A stretch of 64,000 bases of DNA, from NCBI RefSeq assembly GCF_963518325.1, contig NZ_CAUQJB010000003.1, positions 62,001 to 126,000 of the forward strand. The letters are read 5' to 3'. The stretch is from Vagococcus_D sp963518325. Its GTDB lineage: Bacteria > Bacillota > Bacilli > Lactobacillales > Vagococcaceae. Positions 34,051-42,397 of the stretch are shown here, piece by piece; position 1 is the first letter of the stretch; every line of letters starts with the position of its first letter. The notes under the pieces are model-generated. The model was not told where the DNA came from. It did no database searches and saw only the letters and a list, made by a program, of their open reading frames with translations. The position numbers and the translations under genes are program-made.

Positions 34051-34069
34051 TCTAGGAGGAGAAGAGAAA

Positions 34070-34981
34070 ATGGCAGAAAGAATTGAATTAACTAAAAAAG
34101 ATCGTTTAGCCGTTGCATGGCGTTCAACGTTTATCCAAGGCTCTTGGAACTATGAACGTATGCAAAATGGTGGTTGGGCGTTCTCAATGATTCCCGCAAT
34201 TAAAAAATTATACAAAAGTCCAGACGATCGTGCAGCTGCACTAAAACGTCATTTGGAATTCTTTAATACTCACCCATATATTGCCTCACCAATCTTGGGC
34301 GTAACATTAGCGCTTGAAGAAGAGCGTGCCAATGGCGCACCAGTTGATGATGTAGCGATTCAAGGGGTAAAAGTTGGGATGATGGGTCCTTTAGCTGGTG
34401 TTGGTGATCCAGTATTCTGGTTTACTGTTCGTCCAATGTTAGGTGCCTTAGGTGCTTCATTAGCTATGGGTGGCAATATCTTAGGCCCAATTATTTTCTT
34501 TGTTGCTTGGAACTTAATTCGTTGGGCATTTATGTGGTACACACAAGAATTTGGTTATAAGGCCGGTTCTAAAATTACGGATGACCTTTCCGGTGGGTTA
34601 TTGCAAGACGTAACAAAAGGCGCCTCTATTTTAGGGATGTTTGTCTTAGCTGCTCTAGTGCAGCGGTGGGTATCGATTAAATTCCAGCCAATCGTGTCTG
34701 AAGTCAAGCTGGATGAAGGGGCCTATGTTGAATGGGGCAAACTGAAAGAAGGCGGCGCTGGTATTCAGCAGGCTTTTCAAGAAGTTGCGTCTGGTAAAGC
34801 TCTTTCTAACATTAAGGTCACAACCTTGCAAGATAACTTGGATCAGTTAATTCCTGGTTTAGCAGCATTGTGTTTAACTTTCTTCTGTATGTGGTTACTT
34901 AAGAAAAAAGTTAGTCCAATCGTTATCATTCTTGGCCTCTTTGTAGTAGGTGTACTTGGTCATGTTGTTGGTCTATTGTAA
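34070..34981 (+). CDS. manZ: Mannose-family PTS EIID
   Basis: The 303-residue protein has the EIID signature RSTFIQGSWNYERMQNGGWA near the N-terminus and LDQLIPGLAALCLTFFCMWL at the C-terminus. It completes the mannose PTS channel with EIIC. It follows manY by 19 bases with TAGGAGGAG. A terminator lies 14 bases downstream. Confidence 0.95.
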   Translation: MAERIELTKKDRLAVAWRSTFIQGSWNYERMQNGGWAFSMIPAIKKLYKSPDDRAAALKRHLEFFNTHPYIASPILGVTLALEEERANGAPVDDVAIQGVKVGMMGPLAGVGDPVFWFTVRPMLGALGASLAMGGNILGPIIFFVAWNLIRWAFMWYTQEFGYKAGSKITDDLSGGLLQDVTKGASILGMFVLAALVQRWVSIKFQPIVSEVKLDEGAYVEWGKLKEGGAGIQQAFQEVASGKALSNIKVTTLQDNLDQLIPGLAALCLTFFCMWLLKKKVSPIVIILGLFVVGVLGHVVGLL

Positions 34982-34994
34982 AAAATAAATCGAT

Positions 34995-35034
34995 AAAAGG
35001 TCGCGAGCTTAGGTTCCGGCCTTTTTCTTTTTTT
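34995..35034 (+). terminator. Terminator of the mannose PTS operon
   Basis: AAAAGGTC pairs with GGCCTTTT around a 15-base loop, followed by a T-rich run (CTTTTTTT). Some readthrough into manO is likely because the stem is moderate. Confidence 0.65.
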
Positions 35035-35138
35035 AGATAACTTAGGCATAATGGCGGCTTTGGCATGTTTTGAATGGCGAAATTTGAAGAAAACACGTAT
35101 AATGAAGAAGATCTTACAACAGAAATGGAGCAGATGAA

Positions 35139-35519
35139 ATGGTTCAATCACTTAATACACAGGTAGATTTGGTTATTGATGCGACGGCGTTTACTGGACT
35201 AACAGATTATGGCAAAATTATGATTGGCGATAAAGGGTTTGAGTTTTACCATGGCCGGGATACTCGTAAATTTATCCAAATTCCCTGGGAAGAAGTTAAT
35301 TTAGTGATGGCCTCTGTGCTCTTCAAAGGGAAGTGGATTCCTCGTTATGCCATCGAAACGAAAAAAAATGGCACCTATACCTTTTCGTCAAAAGAGCCAA
35401 AAAAAGTCTTGCGAGCGATTAGAGTGTACGTCGATCCAAGTCACATGGTTCAGTCCCTAGGATTTGGTGATGTGATGAAGCGAGCCTTCAAATCCATGGG
35501 TAAGAAAAAAACCAACTAA
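35139..35519 (+). CDS. manO: ManO-like protein (DUF956)
   Basis: The 126-residue soluble protein belongs to DUF956, whose members almost always follow man-PTS operons in lactic acid bacteria. ManO is described as a modulator of the mannose PTS; the mechanism is not clear. It contains FTGLTDYGKIMIGDKGFEFY and WEEVNLVMASVLFKGKWIPR, as usual for the family. A TATAAT box at 35098-35103 suggests an additional own promoter. It ends at a strong terminator. Confidence 0.9.
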   Translation: MVQSLNTQVDLVIDATAFTGLTDYGKIMIGDKGFEFYHGRDTRKFIQIPWEEVNLVMASVLFKGKWIPRYAIETKKNGTYTFSSKEPKKVLRAIRVYVDPSHMVQSLGFGDVMKRAFKSMGKKKTN

Positions 35520-35534
35520 TAACCACTAAAGTAG

Positions 35535-35566
35535 ACACCTGAGACAGAGCGCTTCAGGTGTTTTTT
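35535..35566 (+). terminator. Terminator after manO
   Basis: ACACCTGA pairs with TCAGGTGT around an 11-base loop, followed by a T-run. Confidence 0.8.
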
Positions 35567-35605
35567 GGTATTGCACTAACCATTAAAACAAGTTATTGTA
35601 AAGAG

Positions 35606-35635
35606 TTGAACGTTTATTAACGATTACTGTATACA
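35606..35635 (+). promoter_or_regulatory. Possible promoter of the ECF sigma gene
   Basis: TTGAAC (35606-35611) and TATACA (35630-35635) are 18 bases apart. An ECF-type promoter with an AAC motif in the same place (TGAACG) is an alternative that would allow autoregulation. Confidence 0.4.
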
Positions 35636-35676
35636 TTTTGCTAGTGTCAAACGTTGTCTTGTTAGGAGGGTGGAGG

Positions 35677-36165
35677 ATGGCTAAAGATGGATTAGAGTCA
35701 TATGTTGTTGAATTAGGAGGAGAGGTGTGCCGTTTTTTAATGTCGAAAGGGGCTAGTTTACATGATGCTCAAGACTGTGTTCAAAATACCTTTTATAAAT
35801 TACTTTTATCCATGGATAGTTTGACGGAAGAGTCGATTCGGCCATGGTTTTATCGAGTATCCTTAAACGACTATATTGATTTGCAGCGAAAACTAAAGCC
35901 CCTTAACTTTGAGCCAAATCAAGACAGCCCAGTGACCTCAGGTGGGCTAGAGTCTCTTTTATTGAAGGAAGAAATTTTGGCTGTATTAGCGGATGTGAAA
36001 GAAGAGTATGGGGAATTGCTGCTATTGAAATATTATTATGAGTTTACTTACGAGGAAATAGCCAAACTATTGTTGATAAAACCGACCAGTGTTAAACAAA
36101 AACTGGCTCGCGCTCGTGCCTCGATAAAAAAAGAAAGTGGGAAGTCTAGATGGAAGAATCGTTAG
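35677..36165 (+). CDS. ECF-type sigma-70 factor
   Basis: The 162-residue protein has sigma region 2 (HDAQDCVQNTFYKLL and PWFYRVSLNDYIDLQRK) and region 4 (YEEIAKLLLIKPTSVKQKLARARASI). I chose ATG 35677, with AGGAGGG 6 bases upstream, over a TTG at 35638. Its gene overlaps by 16 bases the next gene, which encodes a membrane protein that looks like its anti-sigma factor. The signal and regulon are unknown; cell-envelope stress is the common role in this arrangement. Confidence 0.88.
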   Translation: MAKDGLESYVVELGGEVCRFLMSKGASLHDAQDCVQNTFYKLLLSMDSLTEESIRPWFYRVSLNDYIDLQRKLKPLNFEPNQDSPVTSGGLESLLLKEEILAVLADVKEEYGELLLLKYYYEFTYEEIAKLLLIKPTSVKQKLARARASIKKESGKSRWKNR

Positions 36166-37070
36166 GGAAATCTTTAAAGAAAGCGAAAAGAAAACAAGTA
36201 GTCAAAATCATCTTAATCAGTGGCTTAATGGTTTTGGTCATGGTGCCAGCAATGGTTATCGGTAGTGATAAATTAGCCACGGCCAACTGTGGTCTATTAA
36301 ATGACTCTTTATATTTACACAATCGCATTGCAGAACCAAATATTCAAATTGATTCCCAGGTCATTCGCAACCATTCAGTCATGGGCGGTGAGGTGGTGAC
36401 CAATCGTTCAAAAGAAGTAGCGGGTTATCTGGTACCTTGGAGTACCTTGACTAGCACTTATTCTGTCATCGGGGGAAGTGTCGACCACAATGAAATGATC
36501 CCAGGCCAGCAGCATTCAGAGGAAGCTATTTACGAGTATGACAAACAAACGAAACAAAAGGTTGCGTCCTTTTATCATCCCCGTATCAAAGATTATTCCG
36601 GTGGGGTGACTCATGATCTTGCCACCATTGGCCAGTTGGAAAACCATGTGGCAGAAGTGGCTCTTTCATTTGATCAGCCTTATACATGGCAAGAGCTATC
36701 TAAGACATTACCTGATACGATTCAAGTTAAATGGTTATATATGTTTTCGGAACTATTAGATGAATCAAAGGGGCGAAGTGGTGGGCTAATATTTGGGTTT
36801 AGCAGTGAAGGGGATATTGATGAGAATTTCCAGCAATTTATTGAAGATTTAGAAGCCTATGATCAAAGTGAACCCTCCCAGTTTGCCCCATTTTTAGAAA
36901 GTGAAAATGGAAAAAAAGGGGATGAGGCAGCTATCTTAGGTGTTATTGTTACAGGAAAAACCAGTGAGTTGGCTAAATTAAGCGAGCTTGAGTTTATTCG
37001 AGGCTCTTCAATCGGTGTAACGGCCGAGATTGTGCCTTATATCAATCCAGATAATGGGACAAATCGTTAA
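36150..37070 (+). CDS. Membrane-anchored anti-sigma factor (Sigma_reg_N/C-like)
   Basis: The 306-residue protein has a short basic cytoplasmic N-terminus (about 1-18), one membrane segment (about 19-38) and a large extracellular part. The extracellular half with ENHVAEVALSFDQPYTWQEL and IQVKWLYMF resembles the sigma-regulator C-terminal domain of Firmicute anti-sigma proteins. Overlap with the ECF sigma gene supports translational coupling and a sigma/anti-sigma pair. The family name is given from pattern memory and is less sure than the role. Confidence 0.75.
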   Translation: MEESLGKSLKKAKRKQVVKIILISGLMVLVMVPAMVIGSDKLATANCGLLNDSLYLHNRIAEPNIQIDSQVIRNHSVMGGEVVTNRSKEVAGYLVPWSTLTSTYSVIGGSVDHNEMIPGQQHSEEAIYEYDKQTKQKVASFYHPRIKDYSGGVTHDLATIGQLENHVAEVALSFDQPYTWQELSKTLPDTIQVKWLYMFSELLDESKGRSGGLIFGFSSEGDIDENFQQFIEDLEAYDQSEPSQFAPFLESENGKKGDEAAILGVIVTGKTSELAKLSELEFIRGSSIGVTAEIVPYINPDNGTNR

Positions 37071-37108
37071 AAAAGGGTAAATAGCTCTCAGAATAATGAG
37101 TTAAGACT

Positions 37109-37136
37109 TTGACTCTTTCTTAATTAGTGGTATGAT
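37109..37136 (+). promoter_or_regulatory. Promoter of the HD-domain gene
   Basis: TTGACT (37109-37114) and TATGAT (37131-37136) are 16 bases apart and lie 26 bases before the start codon. Confidence 0.6.
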
Positions 37137-37161
37137 GGAAAAAAATTAAGGGGGGATGTTA

Positions 37162-37794
37162 ATGGGCTTAAATGAATTTATTTTAGGGCTAACGAATTTA
37201 GAAAAAATCAATCGAGCACCGGGCTTTTTCAAATATACGGAACACACGGTGGCAGCTCATTCCTATCGAGTGGCCTCTATCGCACAGGTATTAGGTGACA
37301 TTGAAGAAGTTAACGGGATTGAGGTTGACTGGAAAATGCTGTATGAAAAAGCCTTAAACCACGATTACACGGAGCGCTTTATCGGGGATATTAAAACTCC
37401 AGTGAAATATGCCAGCCGTGAGTTACGGGGGATGTTGCAGACTGTGGAAGAAAAAATGACCGATGAGTTTATCAACCAAGAAATTCCGCCAGAGTTTCAA
37501 GAGATATACCGTCGTCGTTTGTTTGAGGGCAAAGATGATAGCCTTGAAGGCGAAATTCTAGCGGTCGCTGATAAAGTTGATTTACTGTATGAATCATTTG
37601 AAGAGATTGTTAAAAATAACCCGGAACCTGTATACAAAGAGATGTTCGTGGAATCTGTTCAAACGATTAAAGGATATGCTCATCGCCCCTCCGTTAATTA
37701 CTTTTTTAAGGAAATTTTTCCTGAGTTATTGAAGGTTGATTTTTATGGGAAAACGGCGTTTATGGAAGCTATTGATCAGGTTTTAGCAGAATAA
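37162..37794 (+). CDS. HD-domain hydrolase, YfbR-like 5'-deoxynucleotidase
   Basis: The 210-residue protein has the HD-superfamily metal site: His in HTVAAHSYRVA, the His-Asp pair in NHDYTE and a downstream Asp (VADKVDLLYE). The layout resembles YfbR/HD_3 nucleotidases that dephosphorylate deoxynucleoside 5'-monophosphates. I chose ATG 37162 because the AAGGGGGG ribosome site abuts the earlier ATG at 37156. The substrate is assigned by family only. It stands alone between its own promoter and a bidirectional terminator. Confidence 0.8.
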   Translation: MGLNEFILGLTNLEKINRAPGFFKYTEHTVAAHSYRVASIAQVLGDIEEVNGIEVDWKMLYEKALNHDYTERFIGDIKTPVKYASRELRGMLQTVEEKMTDEFINQEIPPEFQEIYRRRLFEGKDDSLEGEILAVADKVDLLYESFEEIVKNNPEPVYKEMFVESVQTIKGYAHRPSVNYFFKEIFPELLKVDFYGKTAFMEAIDQVLAE

Positions 37795-37797
37795 AGG

Positions 37798-37829
37798 AAA
37801 AAGGCCACGATTGCAATCGTGGCCTTTTT
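37798..37829. terminator. Bidirectional terminator
   Basis: A perfect 15-bp inverted repeat (AAAAAGGCCACGATT / AATCGTGGCCTTTTT) with a 2-base loop lies between the convergent HD and AraC-type genes. Confidence 0.9.
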
Positions 37830-37830
37830 C

Positions 37831-38718
37831 TTATTTGGTGACGGGAATCCATAATTCACAGAACAAGCCTGGCTGGCTACGTTCAAGATACAGTTCATAG
37901 TCAGTTTGATCAGTTTGCACATAACCTGTTTGAGGGGAGAATTCTTTTAAGAATTTGCTCCACATCTCACCAATCGAGTCCCCATCGTCGCCGTAGCAAT
38001 TTAAGACAACGTAGGTAGCGGGTTCGACATCCCAAACCCGAAATCCATCTGCCAATAATTGAGCATCGTGATAGGGAAGGGTCTCATCGTCAATCAAGAC
38101 ACCAATGCCATAGTCAAAGGTTGTCTCCGTTGCTACACTCGGGCTGCAAAGTCCAAACAGGTCTTTTTTTCCTGATGGACGAATAGCCAGTAAGGGGTCA
38201 AGAGCCTTAGTAGACTGGCATTCATGCCAAAAGTTGGGGATTTCTTGATTGTCCTCGTCGTTAAGGGTATCATTTCTAAAAGGTCTAATACAGGCTAGAA
38301 ATTGTTGTTTCTGTGTTTGTTCTATTCGATAATCCATTGCTTTACCACCTTCCAGTGACAGTTTGATAAGGAGGGGGTTGAATAAAGAGAGTTGAGTGCC
38401 ACGAAGTTTGGCTGCGTTTGGCGAGACACCGTGGAAGCGAGTGAACGCTTTGGTAAAGCTCTCAGGTGTTTCATAGCCGTATTTATAACAGAGGTCAATA
38501 ATCTTGTGGTCTGTAGCTTGGAGTTCTTGTCCCGCTAATGAAAGTCGCCTGTTTCGCAGGTAGACATTAGCAGTCATGCCCGCCATTAAGCTAAACGTCC
38601 GATGAAAGTTATAGCTGGACATCTGGACACTTTGTGCCACATCTTCATAATTTATGTCCTCCAATAAATGAGCTTCCATATAATCAATCGCTTGTTGCAA
38701 TAATTCAAACCAATTCAT
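37831..38718 (-). CDS. AraC-family regulator with GyrI-like effector domain
   Basis: The 295-residue protein has two AraC helix-turn-helix motifs in the first 110 residues (INYEDVAQSVQMSSYNFHRTF; CYKYGYETPESFTKAFTRFHG) and a C-terminal GyrI-like/effector-binding domain (about 135-295). This architecture fits MarA/Rob-like or multidrug-responsive regulators that bind small hydrophobic ligands. It is a single gene on the minus strand ending at the bidirectional terminator. No target operon is obvious. Confidence 0.88.
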   Translation of the reverse strand: MNWFELLQQAIDYMEAHLLEDINYEDVAQSVQMSSYNFHRTFSLMAGMTANVYLRNRRLSLAGQELQATDHKIIDLCYKYGYETPESFTKAFTRFHGVSPNAAKLRGTQLSLFNPLLIKLSLEGGKAMDYRIEQTQKQQFLACIRPFRNDTLNDEDNQEIPNFWHECQSTKALDPLLAIRPSGKKDLFGLCSPSVATETTFDYGIGVLIDDETLPYHDAQLLADGFRVWDVEPATYVVLNCYGDDGDSIGEMWSKFLKEFSPQTGYVQTDQTDYELYLERSQPGLFCELWIPVTK

Positions 38719-38824
38719 TTTTTTCCCTTCCTTTCCTTTTTGATTATATCGAATAAGTGTATCACAAGCCTGTCTTCCTTTGCCGAATTTTGTCCCTTAG
38801 TGCTGAATCAGGTATTACGGCTAT

Positions 38825-38879
38825 TAAAAAAAGTCCCGTCGTTTGATTAAACGTATCAGAATTAAAAAATAGTCGGGAC
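38825..38879 (-). terminator. Possible terminator after the SDR gene
   Basis: On the minus strand GTCCCG (38874-38879) and CGGGAC (38833-38838) pair around a long loop that can itself form a small hairpin. A T-run follows (38825-38832). It overlaps the last codons of the gene. Confidence 0.4.
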
Positions 38880-39656
38880 CATGCCGCCATCGGCTCGAAT
38901 TACGGAACCACTGAAACTGCTAGCTAAAGGGCTACAGACAAAGGTCACCAATCTGCCTAATTCTTCTGGGGGAATAAAGCGTTGAATCAGAGACGCTGAA
39001 CGATGTTCTTTCATAAATAGGCGCTCTTGCTCTTCAAAGGACAGTTGTCGGTCACCGTAGAACTCCTCTAACATCGAAGTGACTCCGGCTGTCAAGGTAG
39101 GGCCAGGTAAGACGGTATTGACCGTGACTCGACTGTTTTTTGTTTGAGTAGCCAAGGTTTTGGCTAAAGAGAGCTGCATGGTTTTCGTCATGCTATAGTG
39201 AGCCATTTCGCCGGAAGGCATCAACGCCTCTTCACTAGCAATAAAGACGATGCGACCGAAGTTGTCCGTTAACATTTTAGGTAAATAAGCCTTGGCCAGA
39301 GTGTTGCTAATCATCACATTAACAGTAAAAAAATGGAGCCAGTCCTGATCGGTAATCTCGTAATAGTCGGTAGGTTTAAAAATACCAAGACTGTTGATCA
39401 GTAGGTCTACCTTTGGAAATTGCTGAATTAAATTGTTGCGCTCTTCTGGTTGACTTAAATCATAAGGCGCTGATTGGGGGGTGGTCGTGGGAAAGCTCTT
39501 ATTGATGTCTGCCACAATCGCATCAACGACAGGTGACTCACGGCCGTTAATAATCACATTGACCCCTTCGCTAGCAAGTTCGTAGGCAATCGCTTTGCCA
39601 ATCCCTTTTGTGGAGCCGGTTATCAAGGCTGTTAACCCTGTTAGATTCATGTTCAT
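38862..39656 (-). CDS. Short-chain dehydrogenase/reductase
   Basis: The roughly 264-residue protein has the classical SDR cofactor motif TGSTKGIG near the N-terminus, the NSLG segment and the catalytic YSMTK with Tyr and Lys. The C-terminal PLASSFSGSVIRADGG is typical. I start it at ATG 39656 (AAAGGAAG, 6 bases) rather than TTG 39659. It is the second gene of an operon with an aldo/keto reductase, both probably controlled by the divergent HxlR regulator. The substrate is unknown. Confidence 0.9.
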   Translation of the reverse strand: MNMNLTGLTALITGSTKGIGKAIAYELASEGVNVIINGRESPVVDAIVADINKSFPTTTPQSAPYDLSQPEERNNLIQQFPKVDLLINSLGIFKPTDYYEITDQDWLHFFTVNVMISNTLAKAYLPKMLTDNFGRIVFIASEEALMPSGEMAHYSMTKTMQLSLAKTLATQTKNSRVTVNTVLPGPTLTAGVTSMLEEFYGDRQLSFEEQERLFMKEHRSASLIQRFIPPEELGRLVTFVCSPLASSFSGSVIRADGGMVPTIF

Positions 39657-39724
39657 CAAGATCTTCCTTTCATTGTTAGAAGGTCATACAAGGTTCCTTA
39701 TTTAATTTTTCAGAATACGAGACT

Positions 39725-40552
39725 TTAAAAATCAAAGTTATCTGGGTCAGGACCGATTCGTCGTTCTTGATTTAATCCGTTGATTGCATCCATTTCACTT
39801 GGCGTTAACTCAAAATCAAAAACGGAAATATTTTCGATTAATCGTCCGTGGTTGGTTGATTTAGGAATGGTAATCACTTGATTCTGTAAATCCCAACGTA
39901 ATACAATTTGGGCAGGTGATTTTTGATAACGCTGGCTGAGAGACACAATCAACTGATCGTTTAAGATATCGCCATTCATCAAAGGCGACCAAGCCTCCAT
40001 TTGAATGTGATGGGTTTCAAGGTAGGTTTTAAGCTCACCTTGCGTTAGTAGAGGGTGGTATTCCACTTGATTAATAACTGGCGTAACAGTGCTGTGCCTA
40101 GCTAGTTCTTTCAGATGATGGCTGTGAAAGTTGCTGACACCAATACTGCGAACTTGTTTTTCGTTATAGAGTTTTTCCATTTCCAGCCAAGTTGGTAAAT
40201 AGTAATCTGCCACTGGCCAATGAATCAAATATAAGTCTAAATAATCGACACCGATTTTTCTTAAACTTTCTTGATAAGCTTCAGAGACATTCCCCTTGCG
40301 CATATCCTCATTCCAAATTTTTGAGGTAATAAATAGCTCTTTACGGGTAATGCCAGCAGCGGCGATGCCTTGCCGGATGCCTTCGCCAACGGCTTCTTCG
40401 TTACCATAAATGCTTGCTGTATCAATACTGCGATACCCCTCAATAATAGCTGTTTTAATGGCAGCAACCAATTCTTGATAGTCTTCCACCCGGAAAACAC
40501 CTAAACCTAATGTGGGCATCTCGATGCCGTTGTTCAATGTGACTGTGTTCAT
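39725..40552 (-). CDS. Aldo/keto reductase
   Basis: The 275-residue TIM-barrel oxidoreductase has the AKR tetrad: Asp and Tyr in YRSIDTASIYGNEEAVG, Lys in FITSKIWNED and His in YLIHWPV. It ends in the NADPH-binding stretch ITIPKSTNHGRLIENISVF. It resembles AKR5-type reductases (2,5-diketogluconate or methylglyoxal reductases). It is the first gene of the minus-strand operon, behind a promoter that adjoins the HxlR operator, suggesting a role in electrophile or aldehyde stress. Confidence 0.92.
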   Translation of the reverse strand: MNTVTLNNGIEMPTLGLGVFRVEDYQELVAAIKTAIIEGYRSIDTASIYGNEEAVGEGIRQGIAAAGITRKELFITSKIWNEDMRKGNVSEAYQESLRKIGVDYLDLYLIHWPVADYYLPTWLEMEKLYNEKQVRSIGVSNFHSHHLKELARHSTVTPVINQVEYHPLLTQGELKTYLETHHIQMEAWSPLMNGDILNDQLIVSLSQRYQKSPAQIVLRWDLQNQVITIPKSTNHGRLIENISVFDFELTPSEMDAINGLNQERRIGPDPDNFDF

Positions 40553-40617
40553 TTCAATTCCTCCAATAGTATGTCTACTTCCAATTAAATCTATTTACAT
40601 TTCGGTGATATGTCGTT

Positions 40618-40646
40618 AGTATAGACCCTATAGGTTAAAATGTGAA
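40618..40646 (-). promoter_or_regulatory. Promoter of the aldo/keto reductase operon
   Basis: On the minus strand TTCACA (40641-40646) and TATACT (40618-40623) are exactly 17 bases apart. The -35 box adjoins the HxlR operator at 40649. Confidence 0.6.
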
Positions 40647-40648
40647 GT

Positions 40649-40685
40649 AGGTACTTTTTTGTGATATAGGTACTAAAAAGTACCT
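40649..40685. promoter_or_regulatory. HxlR-type operator in the divergent region
   Basis: AGGTACTTTTT and AAAAAGTACCT form a perfect 11-bp inverted repeat, with a third AGGTACT copy at 40668-40674 between them. The GTAC cores are typical of HxlR/YodB-family operators. It is placed to control both the regulator and the oxidoreductase operon. Confidence 0.65.
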
Positions 40686-40704
40686 GTGAAAGGAATTGAT
40701 AAAG

Positions 40705-41067
40705 ATGGAACCTGTCGTTTATGGCATCGGAGTGGAAGCAACGATTGAAGTAATTGGAGGAAAATGGAAGCCGATTATTTTATGTCACTTGAAACATGGC
40801 ACTCGCCGTCCTTCCGAATTAAAAAAATTGATGCCGGCCATTACTCAGAAGATGTTAACCCAACAATTGCGTGAATTGGAGCACTCAGGCGTGATTGACC
40901 GAGTTGTTTACGAGCAAATACCGCCGAAAGTTGAGTATTCTTTAAGCCAATACGGACGCTCCTTAGAACCAGTCTTAGAGTTACTGTGCACTTGGGGAGA
41001 AGAGCATATTCACAAACGGCAAGTGGAATTTAATGAGCCGATTATTTTGATGCATCAGGATTTGTAG
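40705..41067 (+). CDS. HxlR-family winged-helix regulator
   Basis: The 120-residue protein has the HxlR signature VIGGKWKPIILCHLKHG and the wing region RELEHSGVIDRVVYEQIPPKVEYSL. The redox Cys that many members carry just before VEAT (CPVEAT) is absent here (IGVEAT). Cys remain only in ILCHL and LLCTW, so it probably senses something other than quinone/diamide through that Cys. Start ATG 40705 is 10 bases after GAAAGGA. Its last 26 bases overlap the convergent MFS gene. Confidence 0.88.
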   Translation: MEPVVYGIGVEATIEVIGGKWKPIILCHLKHGTRRPSELKKLMPAITQKMLTQQLRELEHSGVIDRVVYEQIPPKVEYSLSQYGRSLEPVLELLCTWGEEHIHKRQVEFNEPIILMHQDL

Positions 41068-42271
41068 CGTTAGAGTTAAGTCGAGCTTGTCTCGGCTTTT
41101 TTTTTGACAGAATAATAAAAAATGACCCAAGAAAGGTGATGCTGCCAAGTATCGGGAAAAGTAAGGTGCCTCTGTCAGCTCCTGTGGTTTGGAGTAGTTG
41201 AGCGCCAATAATTGGACCTAAGACGCTGCCTGTTTTGATCCATTCAGCAAAGCCAAAGTAAACCCCTTTAAGGTCTTCATTTGCCATGTCATCTACAAGA
41301 GTATCGAAGCGAGAGCCAAGTAAAAGTTCTCCCAGACTGTAAATTAAGGCTATAAAAACAAAGCCCCAAAGCGTGGCTGCTAATCCGCAGAGAACGACAC
41401 TACTTGCTAAAAAGAGATTGCTGATGAGTAAGACGGAAGTAGCAGACAACGTTTGGGTCACTCTCAGTAAAATAAATTGCAAGAGAAGAATGCAGGCTGA
41501 ATTTAGTGAGAGAATATAGGCATAAATTTGTGAACCATTAGAAAAATGGGGTGAGAGAGTCAAATACTGGGCTAGTGTCGAATTAAATTGAGCATAGCCG
41601 AAATAAGAAAAGGCCACACCAATTAATAGGAATATAAACGCCCGATCAGAGAAAATCCATTGCCCTTGATGGATATTTCTGGTCGGTTTGTCTTTCAGGG
41701 GAGTGGCCTGTTTGCTCAATGTATACAGCAGGACGAGGCTGTAAAGAATGTAGCAACACCCTAAAGGTAAATAGGCAACTAAACTTTTCTGGATATGAAA
41801 GAACTGACTGAGTAAGGGACCGAAAAATCCACCAAGGTTAATGGCGGCATACCGAATATTGTAAGTCATTAGGCGTTGGTCAGAGGTTGTTTCCAGGGAT
41901 AGGACTTTTTTCGCAGCGGGCTCGAAAAAGGCATAACAGCAGCCATTAAGGCAGTTCAATAAGAGAAACTGCCAAAAGGTTGTGGCGAAATAAAATAGAA
42001 TAAACGTGAGACCCCAAAAAAAGGCAACGACACTCAGAACTAATCGCAAAGAGAAGTTATCTACCAAGCGGCCAACTAGACCACTTAATAGGACGATAAT
42101 CAGGGGAAAGGCACTAATGATGATCCCTGTCTCAGTAATGGGAAGATGAAGAACGGTAGTTAAGTAAATACTTAAGAAAGGGGTACTCATAAAAAAGGCT
42201 GTGCGGGTAAAGAATGTTCCGAATAGAATGATTCGAGTCGGTACATTAAGTTGTTTGGTTAATTGACTCAT
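41042..42271 (-). CDS. MFS transporter, drug-exporter type
   Basis: The 409-residue protein has about twelve membrane segments and an MFS motif A-like loop (GLVGRLVDNFSLRL) between helices 2 and 3. It resembles DHA1 drug/proton antiporters such as YttB- or MdtH-like proteins. I start it at ATG 42271, with AAAGGAG 10 bases upstream, rather than the earlier in-frame ATG at 42340. It is divergent from an Rgg-like regulator gene that may control it. Its 3' end overlaps the hxlR gene by 26 bases. Confidence 0.85.
   Translation of the reverse strand: MSQLTKQLNVPTRIILFGTFFTRTAFFMSTPFLSIYLTTVLHLPITETGIIISAFPLIIVLLSGLVGRLVDNFSLRLVLSVVAFFWGLTFILFYFATTFWQFLLLNCLNGCCYAFFEPAAKKVLSLETTSDQRLMTYNIRYAAINLGGFFGPLLSQFFHIQKSLVAYLPLGCCYILYSLVLLYTLSKQATPLKDKPTRNIHQGQWIFSDRAFIFLLIGVAFSYFGYAQFNSTLAQYLTLSPHFSNGSQIYAYILSLNSACILLLQFILLRVTQTLSATSVLLISNLFLASSVVLCGLAATLWGFVFIALIYSLGELLLGSRFDTLVDDMANEDLKGVYFGFAEWIKTGSVLGPIIGAQLLQTTGADRGTLLFPILGSITFLGSFFIILSKKKPRQARLNSNATNPDASK
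41078..41105 (+). terminator. hxlR terminator inside the convergent MFS gene
   Basis: GTCGAG pairs with CTCGGC (one G-U), followed by nine T residues. It lies within the last codons of the minus-strand MFS gene. Confidence 0.55.
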
Positions 42272-42397
42272 GATTGTAATGCTCCTTTTCGTGTGATTAC
42301 CCGTCATGGAAAAACTGGTACTTGCTATAAAATGTAACATGGCGTAATCTGAAGAGAGAAAAGGTGTGCTGTATCCTCACAATCCAAGGAGGTAATA

